Of a stretch of 64,000 nt of DNA, positions 25,958 to 35,198 are shown in pieces. The position numbers were made by a program, and so were the translations under genes. The stretch's first letter is position 1. The number at the start of each line of letters is the position of its first letter. The DNA comes from Candidatus Methylomirabilis sp. Lineage in GTDB: Bacteria > Muiribacteriota > Ozemobacteria > Ozemobacterales > Ozemobacteraceae. The notes beneath the pieces are model-generated. The model was given only the letters and a program-made list of their open reading frames with translations. It was not told the origin of the DNA and made no database searches. The stretch spans positions 1 to 64,000 of the forward strand of contig DYKG01000012.1 in assembly GCA_020722725.1 (NCBI GenBank), in the 5' to 3' direction.

Positions 25958-26777
25958 ATAACACTCCATCGGAGGCGGGTATGATGTCTGCTGCTTCCAT
26001 CGCCGAAGCAGAAAGCAGTATGCGTGACGGGTTCATTGATGCAATAGTTTTGACAATTGAAGCTATAGCTTCTTTGTCACCTTTAAAATCGCCCTTTTTG
26101 AATACATGCCATTCTCGGCCATCAAAAGAGGCGACATAAGATTTAATTGAATATTTGATTTCATAATGGGCGGGCCTTCGGAAATGATAGAGCCCCTGTT
26201 CGGCTGCCATTGTGGCACGATAGTTCAGATATGTGGCGGGCAGAGGTGACCCTAGAAACGGGTGCAGGCCCATGCGTACAACATCATCCGGATGAATTGA
26301 AACCGGGTTGCTTTCAAGAATTACCCCATTTTCGCATTCTGAAGATCTTGCATAGGCGTATTCACGGTCGGGCTGGCAGCCAATCATGTTCAGGTCAGCC
26401 ACCACTTCGGGGTGGTCGGCGAAAATCAGCATACCGATGCAGTTTCTTTTTCTGGCTTCTTCTTTAAGGCCTTCAAAAAGCTTTCTGATAACCTGTGGAT
26501 ATCGGTAATCGGTATGGATCCTCCATGCGACCACTACTCCTTCGCCTGAAGCAGATTTTATCAGGTCTGCATGGGCAAAAATCATGTTGCCATATGAAAC
26601 TACCCAGGAGGAACCTGGTATTTTGGCAATAAGTTTGGCGTGAAGTTTGCAGGTTTCGGTAGCGTCGAACCATGATCCTTCAAGGGTTTCGGCGCACCGG
26701 TGCATATCGACAATCGCATCCGGGTCTTCTTCGTATGAAAAAGCCCTGAATTCCATTTTATCGAAAACTTCACGCAT
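25935..26777 (-). CDS. GNAT-type acetyltransferase-like protein
   Basis: 280 residues. The region of about 40-150 looks like a GNAT fold: SWVVSYGNMIFAHADLI, then VVAWRIHTDYRYPQVIRKLFEGLKEEARKRNCIGMLIFADHPEVVADLNMIGCQPDREYAYA, where the acetyl-CoA loop is poorly conserved. The C-terminal part (YEIKYSIKSYVASFDGREWHVFKKG) is unassigned. GGAG lies six bases before the ATG. Substrate unknown. First gene of the presumed operon with the zinc-ribbon protein and the sigma-54 activator. Confidence 0.6.
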   Translation of the reverse strand: MREVFDKMEFRAFSYEEDPDAIVDMHRCAETLEGSWFDATETCKLHAKLIAKIPGSSWVVSYGNMIFAHADLIKSASGEGVVVAWRIHTDYRYPQVIRKLFEGLKEEARKRNCIGMLIFADHPEVVADLNMIGCQPDREYAYARSSECENGVILESNPVSIHPDDVVRMGLHPFLGSPLPATYLNYRATMAAEQGLYHFRRPAHYEIKYSIKSYVASFDGREWHVFKKGDFKGDKEAIASIVKTIASMNPSRILLSASAMEAADIIPASDGVLYDYFIKI

Positions 26778-27082
26778 GTTTTTCTCCAGCCGGCATTTTA
26801 CCACAAATTAAACGGATTTTATGGGAAAAATCAAGTCTCAGGCTGTAGTTTTATTGCTTTTTAGTTGAGATATATTACTGAAACTGTTGGTTTTGCAGTT
26901 TTGCCCGCTTTTATTTTTATCCATGACTGGAACCATTTCCAGTCACGGCTTTTTGTTGAAAACCGCAGCTTTGAATAAAATTTGAAACTGCAAATTACCG
27001 AGAAAATGAAAATGAGAATGGTCTTTAGAAAAATGCTTTAAAGGTCGATTAGGAGGGTAATGATTGCGTGAAAGGCTGAACC
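26778..27082. other. Intergenic region with one hairpin
   Basis: About 305 bases without a gene, between divergent genes. It holds a nine-base-pair hairpin TGACTGGAA/TTCCAGTCA at 26924-26945 followed by CGGCTTTTTG, which looks like a rightward terminator although no rightward gene precedes it. A GGAGG at about 27052 lies far from the MscS start. No clear promoter is seen. Confidence 0.5.
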
Positions 27083-28645
27083 ATGAGCGGATTTATTCTA
27101 GACGAACTGACGATCAAACATCTTCTGACCGGTTTTTTATTTTTTGGTCTGTTTGGTGTGATTTCTGCCATCTGGCGGGGAATTCTTCGCGCAGCTCAAA
27201 AGAAAGGCGCATTTACTGAGGGCAATCTCTGGAAAGCGGTCGCATTGCCGGGTTATGTGCTAAGTTTCAGCTTGACTTTCTTCGCCTGTAGCCATTATTT
27301 GCACCTTCAGATCGAGAAACCCCAGGTTTATAATCTTGCGAAAATTTTACTTAATGCCTCGTTGATTCTGATGATTGGTGAAGTGCTTTTCTTTGCAGGG
27401 TTGCGATACTATTCACGCAGCAAGCCGGGCGAAGAGTTTCCCAGTATTTTCAGGCAATTGCTCAAAACCATTGTTTATGTGATCTTGTTTCTGTCTTTCT
27501 TGTCTAACTCATACCACATCGACATAACCCCGCTTCTTACCACTTCGGCTGTGTTTACCATGGTTCTGGGTCTTGCATTACAGGATGTTCTGGGAAACCT
27601 GTTTTCGGGGCTGTCGGTTCACATTTCGCCGCCATTTAGAATTGGTGATTGGATCAAGAGCGGAAGTTTCAAAGGCAAGGTGGTTGAGTCGAGCTGGCGC
27701 GCCACTACATTGTTGCTATACAACGGAGCCCAGCTGGTAATACCCAACAACCAGATTGCCCGTGGCGAGATAATCAATTATTCCGATAATTCGGGAACAA
27801 TGTTCAATGAGCTTGAAATTGGCCTGCCTTACGATGTTTCGCCTGAACGTATCCGTCGCATTTTATCGAGCTCATGCCGCCAGGTTGAAGAAATTTTCTC
27901 AAAGCCATCGCCGGTCATTATGCTTGAGAAATTTGATGAATACACGATTAACTACAAAGTCAGATTCTACATGGCGAATGAAGAAAACCCCGATATAGTG
28001 GCCAATCAGCTGGCATCAAGGGTCTGGTATCGCTTGAAGCGTGAAGGCATCTCGATTCCGTTCCCGATTCAGGATCTTTATCTGCACCAGGAAAAGGATG
28101 ACCACCATAAGGTCACTGAGCATCGCCTGAGTCTGATGACCGGCATTGATTTCCTTGCCGGGCTTAATCAGGAACAGCGAATGTTTATTGCTGAAAGGCT
28201 TGAAGAATGCTGGTATGAAACCGGCGAAGAAATTGTGGTCGAAGGTGCTTTCGACAGCGACTTTTATGTTATCGATCGAGGCAGAGTCAGTGTTTTGATC
28301 GCAAAGCTTGGTGCAAAACCAGTTGCTGAGCTAGGTGAGGGCGATTTCTTCGGTGAAATGTCTTTGCTTACCGGGGAAAAGCGGTCGGCAACCGTAGTTG
28401 CCAAAACCGAAACCCGGTTGCTCAAGCTGAGTCGCGATTCAATGGGTCGCCTTTTGAGCGAAAACGAAAAACTTGCCGAAAAACTTAGCGGTGTGCTTGC
28501 CAAACGCAGCAGCAAAAATGCCGAACTGATTGACAGCCATCAGACCAGTGTTCACCACAAAAACCCGCTCAAAACCAGCTTGGAAGGTTCAGCCGCCAAA
28601 GCCGCCATTCTTGGAAAAATAAAAAGCTTCTTCAAACTTAGCTGA
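27083..28645 (+). CDS. MscS-family channel with a cyclic-nucleotide-binding domain
   Basis: 520 residues. Several N-terminal membrane helices precede the MscS pore helix and beta domain: TMVLGLALQDVLGNLFSGLSVHISPPFRIGDWIKSG and PNNQIARGEIINYS are family hallmarks. Residues of about 350-470 form a cNMP-binding domain with FYVIDRGRVSV and the phosphate cassette FFGEMSLLTGEKRSATV, keeping the Glu and Arg that contact the nucleotide. MscS-cNMP channels form a known subfamily in which the ligand modulates gating. No nucleotide cyclase gene is visible nearby. A Lys/Ser-rich tail ends the protein. Confidence 0.9.
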   Translation: MSGFILDELTIKHLLTGFLFFGLFGVISAIWRGILRAAQKKGAFTEGNLWKAVALPGYVLSFSLTFFACSHYLHLQIEKPQVYNLAKILLNASLILMIGEVLFFAGLRYYSRSKPGEEFPSIFRQLLKTIVYVILFLSFLSNSYHIDITPLLTTSAVFTMVLGLALQDVLGNLFSGLSVHISPPFRIGDWIKSGSFKGKVVESSWRATTLLLYNGAQLVIPNNQIARGEIINYSDNSGTMFNELEIGLPYDVSPERIRRILSSSCRQVEEIFSKPSPVIMLEKFDEYTINYKVRFYMANEENPDIVANQLASRVWYRLKREGISIPFPIQDLYLHQEKDDHHKVTEHRLSLMTGIDFLAGLNQEQRMFIAERLEECWYETGEEIVVEGAFDSDFYVIDRGRVSVLIAKLGAKPVAELGEGDFFGEMSLLTGEKRSATVVAKTETRLLKLSRDSMGRLLSENEKLAEKLSGVLAKRSSKNAELIDSHQTSVHHKNPLKTSLEGSAAKAAILGKIKSFFKLS

Positions 28646-28664
28646 ATCAGGGATTGGTAATTTG

Positions 28665-28692
28665 TTTGACGAAAATCATTTTGGCGGTATAA
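28665..28692 (+). promoter_or_regulatory. Strong promoter of the YkgJ-family gene
   Basis: TTGACG, a 16-base spacer, then TATAAT. A G-run ahead of the ATG at 28724 serves as ribosome-binding site. Confidence 0.7.
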
Positions 28693-28723
28693 TGATCGTA
28701 ATCTGCCAGTTGTGGGGGCATAA

Positions 28724-29059
28724 ATGCAAAAAGTTTATAAAAAAGTGGTAACTTCTTTTAAGATGCAGCTCAAGCGGCGCTATTTGATGCTGCTGAAAAA
28801 AGATGTGGTCGAAGATGGCCTGAAAAGGCGCAGGGGCGAATGCCTTGGCTGTGGTGCCTGCTGTAGATCTTCTTTTCCGTGCCCGTTTCTTTTTGAAAAA
28901 GACGGAAAGTTGCTTTGCAAGATCCATGAAACCAAACCAGACGTCTGCAAAACCTACCCTTTCAACGAACAGGATGTCTTTCCGCACACCAGGGCAACCT
29001 GTGGCTACTACTTCATTTCAGAAGAAGAGGCAGCCAAAGATGCAAAAGATCATAACTGA
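28724..29059 (+). CDS. YkgJ-family CxxCxxCC cysteine-cluster protein
   Basis: 111 residues, basic N-terminus, then GECLGCGACCRSSFPCPFLFEKDGKLLCKIHETKPDVCKTYPF and a final cysteine in ATCGYYF. This is the CxxCxxCC pattern of the YkgJ family, a metal or Fe-S-binding domain of unclear function. It has its own promoter and is convergent with pyk. Confidence 0.82.
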   Translation: MQKVYKKVVTSFKMQLKRRYLMLLKKDVVEDGLKRRRGECLGCGACCRSSFPCPFLFEKDGKLLCKIHETKPDVCKTYPFNEQDVFPHTRATCGYYFISEEEAAKDAKDHN

Positions 29060-29073
29060 ACGCTGATAAAGAC

Positions 29074-30492
29074 TTAGCGAACTTTTTGCATTTTCATCAG
29101 GTTGGTGCCGCCTTTTACGCCGAGCGGAACTCCGGCAAGAATGACGATGGTTTCGCCACTTTTAACCAGCTTTTTTTCCAGCAGGATTTTTTCGGTATAT
29201 TCGATCATTTCATCGGTGCTGCTTATGTTTTTAACCAGCAGCGGGGTGACGCCCCAGCTCAAAGCCAGCCGGCGGCAGGTTTCTTTGCGCGGAGTCAATG
29301 CAATGATCGGGGTTGGCGGATGATATTTTGAAATGTGTTGGGCAGTCGCGCCACTGAAAGTAAAGGGAACTATGCAGCTGGCATTCAGGTCTAAAGCCGC
29401 TTCGCAGGCAGAATGAGCGATTACCTCTTCGATTTCTCTTGAAACCTCAGGCAGCATTTGATTAACCCGATTCTGATTGCGCGACAAAACTTTTTCAGCT
29501 TCAATGGCAATGGCGGCCATCATTTTAACGGCATCGACCGGGTGTTTGCCCGATGCTGTTTCGCCAGAAAGCATAACCGCATCGGTTCCTTCGACAATGG
29601 CATTGAAAACATCGGTGGTTTCAGCTCTGGTCGGACGCTGGTTCTCGATCATCGATTCGAGCATCTGGGTGGCGGTAATAACCGGCTTGCCCCGGCGGCT
29701 GCAGCGCTCGAGAATCAGCTTCTGAACGGCGGGAACCTGGTGAATCGGCATTTCGACCCCGAGATCGCCGCGCGCAATCATGATGCCGTGGCAGTGATCG
29801 AGAATGCTTTCGAGCTCGTCGACCGCCTCGGGTTTTTCAATTTTGGCGATAGTTCTGATATCTTTGCTGCCGATGAGATTTTTAAGGTCGATCAGGTCCT
29901 GGGCTTTTCTGACAAAGCTCAAAGCCACATAATCCAGTTCGTTTTCCATCATGAATTGCAGATCAAGCTTGTCTTTTTCGGTGATGGTTTCGATTGAAAG
30001 GCCGATTCCGGGCATCGACATGCCTTTTTTATCTTTGAGCAGGCCGCCATCGATGACGGTGCAGAAAACCCGATCAGCTTCGACCCGCAAAACTTCGAGA
30101 ACGATATTGCCGTCGTCAAGCAGAACCGGGTTGCCAGGCTTTAGGTCTTTGGTCAGATAAGGGTAGGAAGTGCCGATTCCTTCTTTGGTGCCTGGCAGGG
30201 TCGGGTCGTTGCTGAGAAAGAAAGTCTGCCCTTTTTTCAGCTCGACCGGGCCTTCTGGAAAATTGCCGACTCTTATTTTCGGGCCACAAAGATCGCCGAG
30301 AATAGCGACTTCGATGCTTGTAGTTTCAGCAGCAGCGCGGATATTTTTTATATATTGAAGATGGCTTTCGTGGGTGCCGTGTGAAAAGTTAAGTCTGAAT
30401 ACATTTACCCCGGCATCGATAAGGCTTTTGATCATTTCGGTTTCAAAAGAGGCGGGGCCAAGAGTTGCAACGATTCTGGTTCTTTTCATCAT
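29074..30492 (-). CDS. pyk: Pyruvate kinase
   Basis: Converts phosphoenolpyruvate and ADP to pyruvate and ATP. 472 residues with RTRIVATLGPAS, the substrate site IAKIEKPEAVDELESILDHCHGIMIARGDLGVE, and TATQMLESMIENQRPTRAETTDVFNAIVEGTDAVMLSGETASGKHPVDAVKMM. It ends shortly after the allosteric C domain (ETIVILAGVPLGVKGGTNLMKM). Two adjacent ATGs (30492, 30489) follow GAAGGG; either could start. Monocistronic in this view. Confidence 0.97.
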   Translation of the reverse strand: MMKRTRIVATLGPASFETEMIKSLIDAGVNVFRLNFSHGTHESHLQYIKNIRAAAETTSIEVAILGDLCGPKIRVGNFPEGPVELKKGQTFFLSNDPTLPGTKEGIGTSYPYLTKDLKPGNPVLLDDGNIVLEVLRVEADRVFCTVIDGGLLKDKKGMSMPGIGLSIETITEKDKLDLQFMMENELDYVALSFVRKAQDLIDLKNLIGSKDIRTIAKIEKPEAVDELESILDHCHGIMIARGDLGVEMPIHQVPAVQKLILERCSRRGKPVITATQMLESMIENQRPTRAETTDVFNAIVEGTDAVMLSGETASGKHPVDAVKMMAAIAIEAEKVLSRNQNRVNQMLPEVSREIEEVIAHSACEAALDLNASCIVPFTFSGATAQHISKYHPPTPIIALTPRKETCRRLALSWGVTPLLVKNISSTDEMIEYTEKILLEKKLVKSGETIVILAGVPLGVKGGTNLMKMQKVR

Positions 30493-30659
30493 CACAGTAT
30501 TCCCTTCAAAAATAATCGAGATTTCATTCGCAAGATTACCTTTTCGTCGTCAATGATGCAACCACAAAAATGATTCGAACCCTACATTAATTTGCTCAAC
30601 CTGCCGATATTCGAGAGGAATAAAAAAATACAGATTCGAATTGAATCAGGAGGCAAAAT

Positions 30660-32294
30660 ATGAAAAAGCTCATTTCCGGCGTATTCTTACTGCTTTTTCT
30701 CGGTTTTCCCGCCTATTCTCTGACTTTTGACGCGCTCCCCAACTATCAGGATGAGGGAATGAAGCTTTACATCAGAGGAACCGGCAGAATTCAGGAAAAA
30801 AATTACGCTGAAGCCATAACCGATCTGCGGCAGGCTGTCAGGCTTCGACCCGACCTTCCCGAAGCTTTTCATAATCTTGGTTTTGCCCTCGAACGCACTG
30901 GAGATTTGAAAACAGCGGCCAGAGCTTATGAAAAGGCGATCAGTCTGAAGCCCAATTACCCCTCTGCCCTTAACAATCTTGGTTTTCTGCTGGCCACCAC
31001 TGAGACCGACCCGGCGAAGGCGGTTATGCTTTGTCAGCGTGCCGTTGAACTACAGCCCAATTCAGCGAGCTTTCGTGATTCTCTCGGCTGGGCTCTGTAT
31101 AAGTCTGGAAGAAGCTCTGAAGCTATCAGCCATTTTCAGGCGGCAATCAAAATTGATCCGACATTTTTCAAATCGTATTTTAACATTGGTTTGATTGAAC
31201 TGACTCAGAGCAACTTTCAGGCTGCTGCTGAAATGTTCAGGGATGTTATCAGGCTGCGCCGCGATTATCTCAAAGCCTATGTTTCGCTTGGCGAGTGTTA
31301 TGAAAAACTTAATGAAAACAGCAAAGCCCTGTATGTTTATCGCCAGGCCATAAGCCTTTCACCCGATTCTCAGCCGATAAAAAAGCACTTGGAAAAGAAG
31401 GTCAAGTCTTTGTCGAGCGAATCGAAGAATTACTACTTCCGCAATGTTAAGCAGATGCAGGGCAGCTCTAAATTGCAGGAATTCATGAATCGCAAGAATA
31501 AAAACAGCATTTCGGCCAAACTTGCGCCGGCTTTTAACCCGATTGAATCTTCGGGGTCGTTTACTCCGGTAAGCGCAATAGTAGAACCATCGCCAATTTC
31601 ACCGCCCTTTCCGGCACCGGTTAGAGCAGTGAGCAGGTCGGCGGCCTCGATTGCCGACAATTCTGCCGATACCTGGTCTTCATCGTATTCAGCCGCATCG
31701 GTTTACCCGGTTCAGAGCGATCAAATTCAGCTCAGCGTCGAACAGGAAAGGGAATTGGAGCGCAAATATTCTTTGAGCAAGTCTTACATGGATCGCGGGC
31801 TGGTTGCTGAAGCAGAAAAAGAGCTCAGGCATATTATAAATATTGCTCCTGATGGATCAACGGTAAATCGCCAGGCTCGTAACCTGCTGCTGAAAGTCAA
31901 AAAAATGATTGAAGAAAAAACCGACGAGAGAGCAGCAACCCACATTGACATGGGCAAAGATTTCTTCAGATCCGGGCAGTACGAAATGGCTAAAAACGAA
32001 TTCAACAAAGCTCTACAGCTCGACCCGGAAAATTCGGAAGTTCACAAGGATATGGCATTGCTGCATTATAACCTTGGCAATCTGAAAGAAGCATACGAAG
32101 CCAGCAAACGGGCTATTGCCCTCGACCGCACCAAAAAAGAAGCCTATGTCGTTCTTGGGTCATTATATGCACAGAAAGGCAGAAAAGACGATGCTCTGCG
32201 CACACTCAAAATGGTGCGTGAAGTTTCAAATGGCACTGATGCGGTTGATGAGCTGGCAGATAAAATGATTGCCGAGCTTTCGTCAGAATATTGA
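30660..32294 (+). CDS. Exported TPR-repeat protein
   Basis: 544 residues. Signal peptide MKKLISGVFLLLFLGFPAYS, then a block of about six TPR units (EAFHNLGFALERTGDLKTAARAYEKAISLKPNY and repeats) to about residue 240. A Ser/Pro-rich low-complexity linker follows, then a second TPR block (ATHIDMGKDFFRSGQYEMAKNEFNKALQLDPEN). AGGAGG precedes the ATG. The protein probably works as a scaffold outside the cytoplasmic membrane. The PgeF-like gene starts two bases after its stop. Confidence 0.82.
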   Translation: MKKLISGVFLLLFLGFPAYSLTFDALPNYQDEGMKLYIRGTGRIQEKNYAEAITDLRQAVRLRPDLPEAFHNLGFALERTGDLKTAARAYEKAISLKPNYPSALNNLGFLLATTETDPAKAVMLCQRAVELQPNSASFRDSLGWALYKSGRSSEAISHFQAAIKIDPTFFKSYFNIGLIELTQSNFQAAAEMFRDVIRLRRDYLKAYVSLGECYEKLNENSKALYVYRQAISLSPDSQPIKKHLEKKVKSLSSESKNYYFRNVKQMQGSSKLQEFMNRKNKNSISAKLAPAFNPIESSGSFTPVSAIVEPSPISPPFPAPVRAVSRSAASIADNSADTWSSSYSAASVYPVQSDQIQLSVEQERELERKYSLSKSYMDRGLVAEAEKELRHIINIAPDGSTVNRQARNLLLKVKKMIEEKTDERAATHIDMGKDFFRSGQYEMAKNEFNKALQLDPENSEVHKDMALLHYNLGNLKEAYEASKRAIALDRTKKEAYVVLGSLYAQKGRKDDALRTLKMVREVSNGTDAVDELADKMIAELSSEY

Positions 32295-32295
32295 T

Positions 32296-33009
32296 ATGCA
32301 GCTGATATCCCAGGAAAACATTCTCGCAGCCTTCTCTGATCGATCTGATGGTGATCTGGCACTTTATAACATGGATGAAGCCCAAGCCCGGCAGAGATGG
32401 CATGAAACCGACGTGGCAAAGGCTTTTTCCCTGAAAGATCCATGTTTTGCCCGGCAGGTTCATGGCAGCCGGGTTCTGGTGGTTGAAAAAGACGCAAAAC
32501 CCTTTTGTGTCGGCGAGGGTGACGCACTGATCACCGCATTGCAGGATCAGCCGATCGGGGTATTTGCCGCCGATTGTCTGCCCATTCTTTTCTGGCATCC
32601 GCAGGCAGTCGCGGCCGCCCATGCAGGCTGGCGCGGCAGCTGCAAAAACATCTCGGCGGCAACCGTCAGCGCATTGCATGAAAAATATGGCATTCCCGCT
32701 TCCCAGATCAGGGCGGCTATTGGCCCGTGTATCGGAGGGTGCTGTCTCGAACTGGGCGACGATGTGTTCATGCAGTTTACCAGTGCCGATGCCGAATATC
32801 AGAAATTCTTCGTCAGACAGCGGAAATGGCACCTTGACCTGGTTGCGCTTAACCGGTTCCAGCTGATTTCTGCCGGTCTGTCGCCAGAAAATATCGAAAT
32901 CAGGCATCATTGCACGTTCTGCAAACCTGACCAGTTTTTTTCCTTTCGCCGCCAGAAGAAAAGAAACGGCAGCATGTTCTCTTTTGTCGTGAGGCGAAAG
33001 ACAAATTAA
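32296..33009 (+). CDS. PgeF/YfiH-family purine nucleoside phosphorylase-like protein
   Basis: 237 residues of the multicopper polyphenol oxidase-like (laccase-domain) family: ARQVHGSRVL, DALITALQDQPIGVFAADCLPILFW, AAAHAGWRGSCKNI, AAIGPCIGGCCLEL and HHCTFCKPDQFFSFRR. Zinc ligands are the His of QVHG, the Cys of ADC and the His of HAGWRG. YfiH (PgeF) enzymes are reported to act on purine nucleosides or on peptidoglycan precursor edits. Start 32296 is two bases after the upstream stop without its own ribosome-binding site, so translation is probably coupled. Confidence 0.9.
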   Translation: MQLISQENILAAFSDRSDGDLALYNMDEAQARQRWHETDVAKAFSLKDPCFARQVHGSRVLVVEKDAKPFCVGEGDALITALQDQPIGVFAADCLPILFWHPQAVAAAHAGWRGSCKNISAATVSALHEKYGIPASQIRAAIGPCIGGCCLELGDDVFMQFTSADAEYQKFFVRQRKWHLDLVALNRFQLISAGLSPENIEIRHHCTFCKPDQFFSFRRQKKRNGSMFSFVVRRKTN

Positions 33010-33094
33010 TGCTTTTTACTCTAATCAGTTTGTGAATCTTTGACGATGTTTAATGAGAAACTTTGTCAAGTGAACCAGTAAAAGGAGAGCCCTT

Positions 33095-35047
33095 ATGTGG
33101 AAAAAGGTTGTGCCCAGAAAAACCGGGCGGAATATCATGGCTGTTGCCTTGCTGCTCATGCTATTCACCCTGTTTGGCTGTACTACGGGGGTGCAGAAAG
33201 ACCCAGGTCTGACTGACTATGAAGCACCCACTATTCCTCAGAATGTAACCGGCGTTGGCAAAGAACGCGCCATTCTGATCAACTGGAGTTCGAACACCGA
33301 AGCCGACCTGGTTGGTTATCGTCTTTACCGTTCGAACAATTCGGGCGGCCCATTCACTCTGATCGCTACAATCGGCACCCAGCCGGCCCCGTCATATCTT
33401 GACAACGACCAGCAGAACGGGCTGGTTAACGATCAGTATTATTACTACAAGATTTCGGCCTTCGATACTCAGGGTAAAGAATCTGACCTTACCAGAACCA
33501 ATGCGGTTCAGATCAGAGCAGGTCTGCCCGTCGAAGAAAGACCTCCCAGGGTTGTAAATCTCAAGGCACGCGCTTCTACTGAAGCCGTTTACGTCGCCTG
33601 GGACAAAGTTACGTCAAGCCACATCAAGGGTTATAATATATATCGCGGCCTTTCAACTAGTGCCGGCGGCGTTCAGTGGATCAACTCAGTTCCTCAGAAC
33701 ACTCCTGGTTTCGTCGATAACTCTATTTCAAAATCATCTGCTGAACAGTACACCTATATTATTCGTTCGTTCAACGAAAACTATACTGAAAGCGAAAACT
33801 CTGACCCGATTCAGGTTACTCTGAAATCCGGTGACGATACCAGACCCCAGCCTCCTTACGATCTCAGCATCAGCAACGATACTGATCCCATCATCAGCTG
33901 GCGCAAACCAACCCTCAACGAAGACGGTTCGCCGATTTTCGATGGGCAGAATCCTTCACTTGATCTTGATGCATACGTAATCTTCAGAGCCAGCTCAAAC
34001 GATGGTCTGTTCTCGTTGATCGGTATCGTTGAAGATAACGGCACCGCCAACATGACCCAGACTTTTAAAGATATCAACGGCACCCCGTATAATCTTTATG
34101 CAGTGCGGGTTATCGATCGCAACGGCAACATCAGCGGTCTGAGTTCAATAACAACTCAGGCTTCAGATGCAGACATCCCGGCGGTTCCGAAGAATTTGCA
34201 GGCATGGTCTTCAAGCTCTACCGAAGCAGGCATAAGACTCGCCTGGGAGGCCAGCAAAAATGCAGTCAGCTACAACGTTTACTTCTCGACGGTTGCCGAT
34301 GGCGGTTACACCAAAATGCTGACCGGTCAGCCTCAGTGGACCGAAGCTTCTTCGTATGTCATCAATTCCTATCCCAGTAACTTCAATCAAAAGCCTGAAA
34401 AGAAAAGCCAGAAACTTGAATTTGGTGTACCTTATTTCTTCAAGGTTTCTGCCGTAAGCTCTTCAGGTAAGGAAAGCGAATTGAGCAGCTATGCCAAGGC
34501 TTATCCCGGTGGCATTTTCGTGGCTATGCTCGAAGGCGAGAACCCGAACTGGGAATATATTAACATCGCCAATGATAATCTGAACCATTTCTACGTGGTT
34601 TACAGCTCCAAAGATTATCCTTCGATCGATTATTTCTCGGGCGCAGGGTCGGCGCTGCTGGTTCCCTCAACTGTTGGAACCATCGGCAATGGCGACACCT
34701 TCTCCTATGGAACCGGCAACCTGTTTTCGTCAGATTACTTCAGACTTCCCAGCCCAACCAGCGGGGCTTATCGTTACAATGTCTATGCCTGCTATTTCCC
34801 GCACACTTCAAGTGGAAACTGGCGTGTGTCGATCAGAGAAAACGGCATTATCAACACAACCCTGCTTGAAAAAGATCTGAACGGTTACAGCTCGGTTAAC
34901 AAGGGCAGAACCACTCTTGCTCTTGGACAGATTCAGGTTAATTCAGGTGTGGCAGGAGTTGATGTTGTTCTGACTGCGATCAACGCGGGCTCAGGCGGCA
35001 ATGCCACCCTTTTCCTCGATTCATTGGTGTTTGTAAGAATCCAGTAA
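33095..35047 (+). CDS. Fibronectin type III lipoprotein
   Basis: 650 residues. The signal peptide ends in a lipobox (LFGC) followed by TTGVQKDPGL. At least three FN3 domains follow, with the pattern IPQNVTGVGKERAILINWSS...GYRLYRS, RVVNLKARASTEAVYVAWDK...GYNIYRG and PKNLQAWSSSSTEAGIRLAWEA...YNVYFS. The C-terminal 150 residues are a different beta-rich region. Probably on the cell surface; target unknown. AAGGAG before the ATG; a terminator follows. Confidence 0.85.
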   Translation: MWKKVVPRKTGRNIMAVALLLMLFTLFGCTTGVQKDPGLTDYEAPTIPQNVTGVGKERAILINWSSNTEADLVGYRLYRSNNSGGPFTLIATIGTQPAPSYLDNDQQNGLVNDQYYYYKISAFDTQGKESDLTRTNAVQIRAGLPVEERPPRVVNLKARASTEAVYVAWDKVTSSHIKGYNIYRGLSTSAGGVQWINSVPQNTPGFVDNSISKSSAEQYTYIIRSFNENYTESENSDPIQVTLKSGDDTRPQPPYDLSISNDTDPIISWRKPTLNEDGSPIFDGQNPSLDLDAYVIFRASSNDGLFSLIGIVEDNGTANMTQTFKDINGTPYNLYAVRVIDRNGNISGLSSITTQASDADIPAVPKNLQAWSSSSTEAGIRLAWEASKNAVSYNVYFSTVADGGYTKMLTGQPQWTEASSYVINSYPSNFNQKPEKKSQKLEFGVPYFFKVSAVSSSGKESELSSYAKAYPGGIFVAMLEGENPNWEYINIANDNLNHFYVVYSSKDYPSIDYFSGAGSALLVPSTVGTIGNGDTFSYGTGNLFSSDYFRLPSPTSGAYRYNVYACYFPHTSSGNWRVSIRENGIINTTLLEKDLNGYSSVNKGRTTLALGQIQVNSGVAGVDVVLTAINAGSGGNATLFLDSLVFVRIQ

Positions 35048-35067
35048 TACACAATTCTTTTATTGAA

Positions 35068-35098
35068 GAGGCTTCCCTGATCGGGGATGCCTCTTTTT
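35068..35098 (+). terminator. Intrinsic terminator after the FN3 lipoprotein
   Basis: Stem GAGGC..CCC with GGG..GCCTC closing on TGATC, followed by TTTTT. Confidence 0.82.
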
Positions 35099-35136
35099 CA
35101 TTTCAGGTCAGGTTTGACAGATACATTTTTCTTAAA

Positions 35137-35165
35137 TTGAAATTGCCTTAACACAGTGCTATAAT
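35137..35165 (+). promoter_or_regulatory. Promoter of the SurA-like gene
   Basis: TTGAAA, a 17-base spacer, then TATAAT, with GGAGG and an ATG at 35199 downstream. Confidence 0.7.
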
Positions 35166-35198
35166 TCCTGCGCATTGAAAAAAAATTGCGGAGGCGTT

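Noticed and set aside
26924-26945. Terminator of a rightward gene
   Set aside because: No rightward gene precedes it, and the T-run is short; kept only as a hairpin note.
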